Positions 1 through 4,552 of a stretch of DNA of 6,690 bases are shown here, in pieces. Location of the stretch: the NCBI GenBank assembly GCA_023410975.1, contig JAEYPG010000340.1, positions 1 through 6,690 on the forward strand. Direction: 5' to 3'. Made by a program: the position numbers and the translations under genes. This DNA is from Pseudomonadota bacterium (GTDB lineage: Bacteria > Pseudomonadota > Gammaproteobacteria > Burkholderiales > Burkholderiaceae_C). Position 1 is the first letter of the stretch; every line of letters begins with the position of its first letter. The notes beneath the pieces were generated by a model that was not told the DNA's origin, ran no database searches, and saw only the letters and a list, made by a program, of their open reading frames with translations.

Positions 1-68
1 AGGAGATGCTATCGAGCTACATGAAGCAAGAGCTGAAAAACCCATCGGTACGGATGGCGCACGTCTGA
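1..68 (+). CDS. 3' end of an unidentified gene (partial, left edge)
   Basis: The reading frame beginning at base 3 is open from the window edge to a TGA at 66-68 and encodes 21 residues ending in KNPSVRMAHV. I chose this frame because 16 of its 21 codons end in G or C, as expected for a high-GC genome. The competing plus-strand frame that ends in TAG at 71-73 has only about a third G/C at third positions, and the minus-strand frames are either closed or equally poor. The tail is too short to assign to a family. It would converge with the response regulator gene. It might be the end of a transposase, given the possible insertion-sequence end about 50 bases downstream, but that is speculation. 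Confidence 0.3.
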   Translation, partial: EMLSSYMKQELKNPSVRMAHV

Positions 69-217
69 AGTAGTGCCGAGAAGCGGGACTTCGGCGCTAG
101 CTCAAAGGGCGCTGCGTAAGTCCTAAATCAGCTTGATGCGCATGGCCTGCCGCTTGAGCAGGTGCCCTGATGAAGAAGGGATGAGGAGTGCGAAAGGTCG
201 ATCAACGGCGGGTCAGC

Positions 218-880
218 TCATGCGGGCCCATCGAGCCGGTTTTCCGACGGCAGGTTCACCAGGCCGTGCCGGGCCGCCAGCAGCAACAGCTCCAGCTCGC
301 TGTTGACTTCGAGCTTGCGGCGGATGTTGGAGAGATGGTTCAGCACGGTCTTGGGGCTCAGGTGCAACTGGTCGCCCACGCTGGCGGGAGAAACACCTCC
401 AGCCACCAGCCTGAGAATCTCGAATTCTCGCGGCGTGAGGCATTCAAGCGCACCGCCCCCTTCCACCGCCTGGCAGGCCAGGGCATGGGCAATTTCTGGA
501 GAGAAAATCCGCTGCCCCTGGAATGTCTTGCGAATGGCGTCGATCATCTCCAGCGGTTCTGAGTTCTTGGTGATGTAGCCGATGGCTCCGTTGCGCAGTG
601 CCTGGGTTGCATAACCGGCCGACTGGTGCATGCTGAAAACCAGGATGCGCAATTCGGATTTGCGCTCCAGAAGCCGGCGAATCGCTTCCAGGCCGCTGCC
701 TTCGCGCAGCGACAAATCCATCACGACCACATCAACCTCAGTATCTCGCAAGGCGGCGCAGGCCTCGTCGGCCGTGGCCACGGCGGCCACCATATGCATA
801 TCGGGCTCCGCATCCACCAATCGTCTATAACCGGTGCGAACCACCGCATGGTCGTCTACCAGCATCACGCGAATCTTCAT
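218..880 (-). CDS. NarL/FixJ-family response regulator (receiver + LuxR HTH)
   Basis: A 220-residue DNA-binding response regulator, the cytoplasmic output partner of the adjoining kinase. The receiver domain (about residues 3-120) has the acidic pair D9-D10, the phospho-acceptor D55 in VVVMDLS, the switch S83 in ILVFSMH and the conserved K105 in YITKNS. After a linker, a LuxR/GerE helix-turn-helix (about 147-205) starts with LTPREFEILRLVAGG and continues through LSPKTVLNHLSNIRRKL, the recognition-helix region. Length and layout are normal for the NarL/UhpA class. The ATG overlaps the kinase stop as ATGA (877-880), and an AGGGA ribosome binding site lies about six bases upstream on the minus strand, so the start is secure. 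Phosphorylation is expected to promote dimerisation and promoter binding. The target is unknown; the neighbouring genes are candidates only by position. Confidence 0.95.
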   Translation of the reverse strand: MKIRVMLVDDHAVVRTGYRRLVDAEPDMHMVAAVATADEACAALRDTEVDVVVMDLSLREGSGLEAIRRLLERKSELRILVFSMHQSAGYATQALRNGAIGYITKNSEPLEMIDAIRKTFQGQRIFSPEIAHALACQAVEGGGALECLTPREFEILRLVAGGVSPASVGDQLHLSPKTVLNHLSNIRRKLEVNSELELLLLAARHGLVNLPSENRLDGPA

Positions 881-2154
881 TGCGTTTCCCTTTTGGCTAC
901 GGGCACATAAGCGGTGAGCACGATACCCCCTTTTGGCGCGTCCTCGATGGAGAAACTGCCGCCCAGCATCGTCAGCCGCTCGCGTAAACCCAGCAGGCCG
1001 CCGCCGGCTTGTTCAAGCAACTGCCGCGCTGAGCCGCGTCCATTGTCGGCCACCCTGAGCCGAATCACCGGGCCCTGGTCCAGACATTCGACGTTCACGG
1101 TATTGGCGCCGCTATGACGCACCCAATTGGTCAAGGCCTCCTGCAGGCCGCGGTAAAGGGCCAGCCCGGCGGCTGCGGGCAGGGGCGGCAAGGCGTCGAT
1201 GCGCGACTCGATACGCCGGTCCGGCAGCCGCGTGCGCCAGGCCGCAACCAGCTCGGAGAGGGTTTCGCGCATGCCGCTGTCCTCGATGCCGTAGGGACGC
1301 AGGCTGGAGAGCATCTGCCGCACATGGCTGGAAATGCGGCGCACCTCGTTGCCGATCTCCCGCGCGCATTCGATCACCACCGAGGGCTCGGCGCTGCTGG
1401 CGTGATGCTCGATGTAGGCGGCCGAGGCGCTGATGGCGGTGAGGGACTGGCCGAACTCGTCATGCAGCTCGGCGGCCAGCTCGCGGCGCTCCTTGTCCTG
1501 CACCTCGATAAGTTGCTGCGTCAGGCGCTGCTGGCTTTCGCGGGCACGGCTGAGGCTGGCGGCGACCCGGTCCATCACGGCCGCGATGGCCGCGAACTCG
1601 CGAAGCTCGAACTGCGGCAGGCTGGCCGTGGCCTCTCCTTGCTCCAGGCGCAGCAGTCCCGCTTCGAGCTCCTTGACCGGCGACAGCGCGCGGTGCACGG
1701 CAAACCACGTCATGCCCAGGCTGGCGGCGCAGAAGACCAGCAGCATGCTCAGCACCTGCAGCGAAGACGCCAGCTTCTCGTGCAGCTCGCTGGAGGGCTC
1801 GGGCCGGATGAGCAGCACCCGGTCTCCCAGCGCGATGCGGTGGTCCGTGACCGGGCTGGAAGAGAGTCCCAGCAGGCCCAGCCAAGCCGAGGCCTGCGCG
1901 GGCGGCGCGTGTTCGCCGGACTGCAGCAGCGTGGCCGTGACGTGGCGCAGCCCGCCCTGGGCCAGTACCTCCACCACGCGGGCCTGCGCATCGAGCCCGT
2001 CGCCAGCCTGCATGAGCTCCACCAGCCGCGATGCGGCAGCCTGTTCCGCGAGGGTGTCCTCGCGCAGGTCGTGCAGCCAGACGATGCTGAAGACAACGAT
2101 CAGGCCGGCAAAGGACAGGGTCAGGCGGGATACGAGGGTTCGGCGCAGATCCAT
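877..2154 (-). CDS. membrane sensor histidine kinase, HisKA_3/HATPase_c (NarL/UhpB-like)
   Basis: A 425-residue inner-membrane sensor kinase that should autophosphorylate and pass phosphate to the downstream regulator. TM1 lies near residues 11-28 (LTLSFAGLIVVFSIVWL), followed by a roughly 100-residue periplasmic sensor region and TM2 near 131-154. A HAMP-like linker begins at LSPVKELEAG, and a coiled segment leads to the HisKA_3 dimerisation helix with H231 in ERRELAAELHDEFGQSL. The ATPase domain has an N box (QEALTNWVRHSGA, N343), the G1 motif VADNGRG (370-374) and the G2 motif GGGLLGLRER (384-393), so it looks fully active. The periplasmic region matches no sensor fold I recognise. I place the start at the ATG at 2154. 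An in-frame ATG at 2247 would add 31 Arg/Ala-rich residues that look like translated GC-rich spacer. No strong ribosome binding site precedes 2154. It heads the operon with the regulator. Confidence 0.93.
   Translation of the reverse strand: MDLRRTLVSRLTLSFAGLIVVFSIVWLHDLREDTLAEQAAASRLVELMQAGDGLDAQARVVEVLAQGGLRHVTATLLQSGEHAPPAQASAWLGLLGLSSSPVTDHRIALGDRVLLIRPEPSSELHEKLASSLQVLSMLLVFCAASLGMTWFAVHRALSPVKELEAGLLRLEQGEATASLPQFELREFAAIAAVMDRVAASLSRARESQQRLTQQLIEVQDKERRELAAELHDEFGQSLTAISASAAYIEHHASSAEPSVVIECAREIGNEVRRISSHVRQMLSSLRPYGIEDSGMRETLSELVAAWRTRLPDRRIESRIDALPPLPAAAGLALYRGLQEALTNWVRHSGANTVNVECLDQGPVIRLRVADNGRGSARQLLEQAGGGLLGLRERLTMLGGSFSIEDAPKGGIVLTAYVPVAKRETQ
887..891 (-). promoter_or_regulatory. 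ribosome binding site of the response regulator gene
   Basis: Read on the minus strand, AGGGA followed by AACGCA precedes the ATG at 880. It lies inside the last codons of the kinase gene, so the regulator can initiate on its own as well as by coupling through the ATGA overlap. Confidence 0.6.
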
Positions 2155-2420
2155 GGAGTGCTCAAGCGCGGGTGGTTGGCGGGAACGCGCGCGTGCACGG
2201 GCCCGGGCGCGGGCCGGGAACTCGGTCGTGCATGCCAGGCCGGCCATGCAGGGCGGGCCGCTGGTCGCGGCACGCCGATGGACGGCAGGCGTCGCGTGCG
2301 GGGCCGCGCATTGTGCCGTCGGTGCCGCAAGCCTTCCGGCGAGGGCGGCACGGTGCTGCGCAACCTACCGCCCACCGCCACGCCCGGCCAGGGCCCGGCC
2401 ACAACCCACCGGGGAGACCC
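2155..2420. promoter_or_regulatory. divergent intergenic region between the two-component system and the CRISPR operon
   Basis: This 266-base spacer separates two operons pointing away from each other, so promoters for both are expected here. I see no convincing -35/-10 pair on either strand; the region is too GC-rich for sigma-70-like hexamers to stand out. Visible structure is limited to a perfect 6-bp inverted repeat with a GGCG loop (GGCCCG at 2200-2205, CGGGCC at 2210-2215) and two copies of GCCCGGCCA (2382-2390 and 2393-2401) just ahead of the cas6 ribosome binding site. Either could be chance at this GC content. The open frames that cross the spacer on both strands have no family resemblance and reflect the lack of stop codons in GC-rich DNA. 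No CRISPR repeats are present. Confidence 0.4.
2411..2416 (+). promoter_or_regulatory. ribosome binding site of cas6
   Basis: GGGGAG ends four bases before the ATG at 2421. It is the best Shine-Dalgarno match in the CRISPR operon and decides the cas6 start, which also coincides with the first residues resembling the family (MHPTLRVQRFLFGF). Confidence 0.65.
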
Positions 2421-3404
2421 ATGCATCCCACGCTGCGCGTCCAGCGCTTCCTGTTCGGCTTCGATGCGCCGATCGAACGAGCTTGTCCACCCTTCGCGGG
2501 CAACGCCTGGCGCGGCGCGTTCGGGCACGCGTTGCGCGAGGCAGCGTGCCTCACGGGCGCGCCGCGCTGCGACGGTTGCCCGCGGCGGGACGACTGCGCG
2601 TACGCCTACGTGTTCGAGACACCGCCCCCACGCGACGCGCCGGCGATGCGCCTGTACACGAGCGCGCCGCACCCGTTCGTGCTGCGGGAGCTGCCCGATG
2701 CGTCCAGGGGCCAGGCCTGGCTGCTGCTGACGCTGATCGGGCGGGCCAGCGCGCTGATGCCGTTGCTCGCGCAATCATTGCGGCACGCCGCGCGCGCCGA
2801 GGGCGGCATCCTGGGGGTGCGCCTGGACCTGCGCTGCGTTCACCAAGAAGGCGTTCTCGGCCTCGGCCCGTGGCGGCGCATCGACGGCCCGCATGGCGTG
2901 CTGCAACCGCTGGTGCCCGCGCCACCGCAGGTCCCGCCGCCTCCCTCGCAGGCGTTGCGCCTGCGGTGGCTGACGCCGTTGCGGGCCAGGCGCGAGGGCC
3001 GCGTGCTGGATGCCGGCACGCTGGACTTCGCGGCACTGGCCGGCACGCTGGTGCGGCGCATCTCGATGCTGCAGACCTTCCACGCCGGCGTGCCTTTGCA
3101 GGCCCCGTTTGCCGAGCTCAAGGCGCTGGCCCGCGGAGTGTCCATGCGCAACCATCTCGTGCCGGTGCCGCAGCAGCGCTTTTCGCGACGCCAGGGCCGT
3201 TCTATGCCGATGGACGGCGTCATGGGCCACGTCGAGCTCGATGCCGCGGAGGTGCGGCCGTTCTGGCCGTTCCTGTGGCTGGGGCAATTCGTACACGCGG
3301 GCTCGGCCGCGACGATGGGGCTGGGCTGCTACGCCATCGAAGCGGCGGACACGCCGCCGGGCGCGGGCGATGCCGGCCTCGGCTTTCAACTCCCATGTCC
3401 CTGA
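2421..3404 (+). CDS. cas6: Cas6 pre-crRNA-processing endoribonuclease (RAMP, PF10040-type)
   Basis: A 327-residue protein expected to cleave CRISPR precursor RNA within the repeat to give crRNAs for the Cmr complex. The N-terminus has the β-strand RVQRFLFGFDAP and then FAGNAWRGAFGHALRE (25-40), the RGAFGHALR signature of the PF10040-type Cas6 family. Next comes the family's cysteine cluster, here C43, C50, C53 and C59 (the last three as CDGCPRRDDC), followed by YAYVFETPPP. The C-terminal RAMP glycine-rich loop is HAGSAATMGLGCY (292-304). H36 and H292 are candidate catalytic or RNA-contacting residues, but active sites vary in this family and I cannot assign one. The usual Lys in the C-terminal loop (HxGK-type) is replaced by Ser/Ala. 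Length is normal. It is first in the operon, and its stop lies 56 bases before the preferred cmr1 start. The repeat it would process is not in this window. Confidence 0.92.
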   Translation: MHPTLRVQRFLFGFDAPIERACPPFAGNAWRGAFGHALREAACLTGAPRCDGCPRRDDCAYAYVFETPPPRDAPAMRLYTSAPHPFVLRELPDASRGQAWLLLTLIGRASALMPLLAQSLRHAARAEGGILGVRLDLRCVHQEGVLGLGPWRRIDGPHGVLQPLVPAPPQVPPPPSQALRLRWLTPLRARREGRVLDAGTLDFAALAGTLVRRISMLQTFHAGVPLQAPFAELKALARGVSMRNHLVPVPQQRFSRRQGRSMPMDGVMGHVELDAAEVRPFWPFLWLGQFVHAGSAATMGLGCYAIEAADTPPGAGDAGLGFQLPCP

Positions 3405-3460
3405 CTTCCTTGCCGCCTTGCTGCCGTGCCTTGCCGGCGCCAGGCTCACCGTGCCTCGCC

Positions 3461-4549
3461 ATGCATGAGCTTCGCTACCGGATCAGCTTCAACACGCCGG
3501 CCTTCCTGGGCAACGCCGACCAGCTGGCGCAGTGGCGCACGCCGCAGATCAAGGCGCTGCTGCGCCAATGGTGGCGTGTGGTGAAGGCCCGGGAGCTGCA
3601 CGAGGACTTCAGCGTCGCGGCGCTGCGCCAGGCCGAGGCGCGCCTGTTCGGCGGCGGCGAAGGCACGGCGGGCGCGCCGCTGCCTTCGCGGCTGCGCATC
3701 CGGCTCGATGGCTGGGCCCAGGGCACGTTGCGGCGGTGGCCCGCCGAGGAGCCGCGCGAGTTCCATCCCGAGATGCGGCGCCCGGTGGGCGCCGAGCTCT
3801 ACCTGGGCTATGGCCCGCTGGGATACGACCGGAATTCGCGGCAGGCCGGGCTCAGCGGTGGCCGCCCCGGCCACGCGCAGCGCAGCGCAATCGAAGACCG
3901 TTCGTGCAACCGCCTGCGCTTGCGCCTGCCCGAGCCCGCGGCCGCCGAGATCGAAGCCGCCCTGCGGCTGGTGCAGTGGTTCGGCACGCTGGGGGCTCGC
4001 GCACGCAACGCCTGGGGTTCGCTGTACCTGGAGCAGGAGGAGGGCGCGGCCCTGCCGCCGCTGAGCGCCGCCGCGCTGGCACCCTGGCTGCGGCCGCTGG
4101 CGTCCTGCCTGGAACGCGACTGGCCGCACGCCATCGGCACCGACCAACGCGGGCCGCTGGTGTGGCTCACCCCCGAGCGCAGCTCGTGGCGCCGGGTGAT
4201 GAAGGACCTGGCACGGCTCAAGATCACCTGGCGCACCCAGGCCGCGCCCTTTCCGAACGCACTGCCCGGCGACCTGGGGCGGCGCCACCTGCTGTCCCTC
4301 CCGGTGACGAACCACGAAATCCGGCTGCCGGGCTGGGAGCGCAACAGCCGGTTGTCCAGCCAGCTGCGCTTCAAGCTGCAGCGCACGGCCGGCGGCGGGC
4401 TGCGCGGCGTCATCGTGCACCTGCCTTGTCGCGTGCCCGCGCTCCTGTCCGACGCGCTGCGGGGCCGCCTGCCTGACGAGCTGCCGCTGTGGCAGGACGT
4501 GCACCGCGTGCTCGACTCGCTGGAGCACCTGGCTCGCCGGCTGGACTGA
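3461..4549 (+). CDS. cmr1: Cmr1, type III-B effector complex RAMP subunit
   Basis: A 362-residue RAMP protein expected to sit at the end of the Cmr ribonucleoprotein near the crRNA 3' region and help hold crRNA and target RNA. It opens with YRISFNTPAFLGNA, then WRTPQIKALLRQWWRVV (25-41), the strand plus (K/R)xLLRxWWR helix typical of Cmr1. LFGGGEG (62-68) matches the family's LFGs-type turn, and FGTLGARARNAWGSLYL (174-190) is the glycine-rich RAMP loop. The second half (about 240-325) should form the second ferredoxin-like fold. I chose the ATG at 3461 because the family's first β-strand follows at once. An in-frame ATG at 3395, overlapping the cas6 stop by 10 bases, would add 22 Pro/Cys-rich residues. 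Neither start has a clear ribosome binding site, so coupling to cas6 is likely. Related RAMPs (Cmr4, Cmr6) are less likely because of the WWR helix and the position before cas10. Confidence 0.9.
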   Translation: MHELRYRISFNTPAFLGNADQLAQWRTPQIKALLRQWWRVVKARELHEDFSVAALRQAEARLFGGGEGTAGAPLPSRLRIRLDGWAQGTLRRWPAEEPREFHPEMRRPVGAELYLGYGPLGYDRNSRQAGLSGGRPGHAQRSAIEDRSCNRLRLRLPEPAAAEIEAALRLVQWFGTLGARARNAWGSLYLEQEEGAALPPLSAAALAPWLRPLASCLERDWPHAIGTDQRGPLVWLTPERSSWRRVMKDLARLKITWRTQAAPFPNALPGDLGRRHLLSLPVTNHEIRLPGWERNSRLSSQLRFKLQRTAGGGLRGVIVHLPCRVPALLSDALRGRLPDELPLWQDVHRVLDSLEHLARRLD

Positions 4550-4552
4550 CGC

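Noticed and set aside
75..95. Hairpin GCCGA...TCGGC as a terminator of the left-edge gene
   Set aside because: The stem is only 5-6 bp with a long loop and no following T run.
146..162. Hairpin CCTGC...GCAGG as a terminator for the two-component operon
   Set aside because: The stem is 5 bp with a 7-base loop, no T run follows on the minus strand, and it lies about 55 bases past the stop.
2155..2247. N-terminal extension of the kinase from the ATG at 2247, with an (Ala-Arg)n run
   Set aside because: The 31 extra residues look like translated GC-rich spacer and have no family resemblance; TM1 follows soon after the ATG at 2154, as expected.
2382..2401. Direct repeat of GCCCGGCCA as an operator or CRISPR-like repeat
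   Set aside because: There are only two 9-base copies with a 2-base gap in DNA rich in such words, far too short for a CRISPR unit.
1433..3394. Long open frame upstream of and in frame with cmr1, covering the kinase antisense
   Set aside because: It is rich in Ser, Arg, Ala and Cys with no domain signal. It is a frame shadow of the kinase and cas6 created by rare stop codons.
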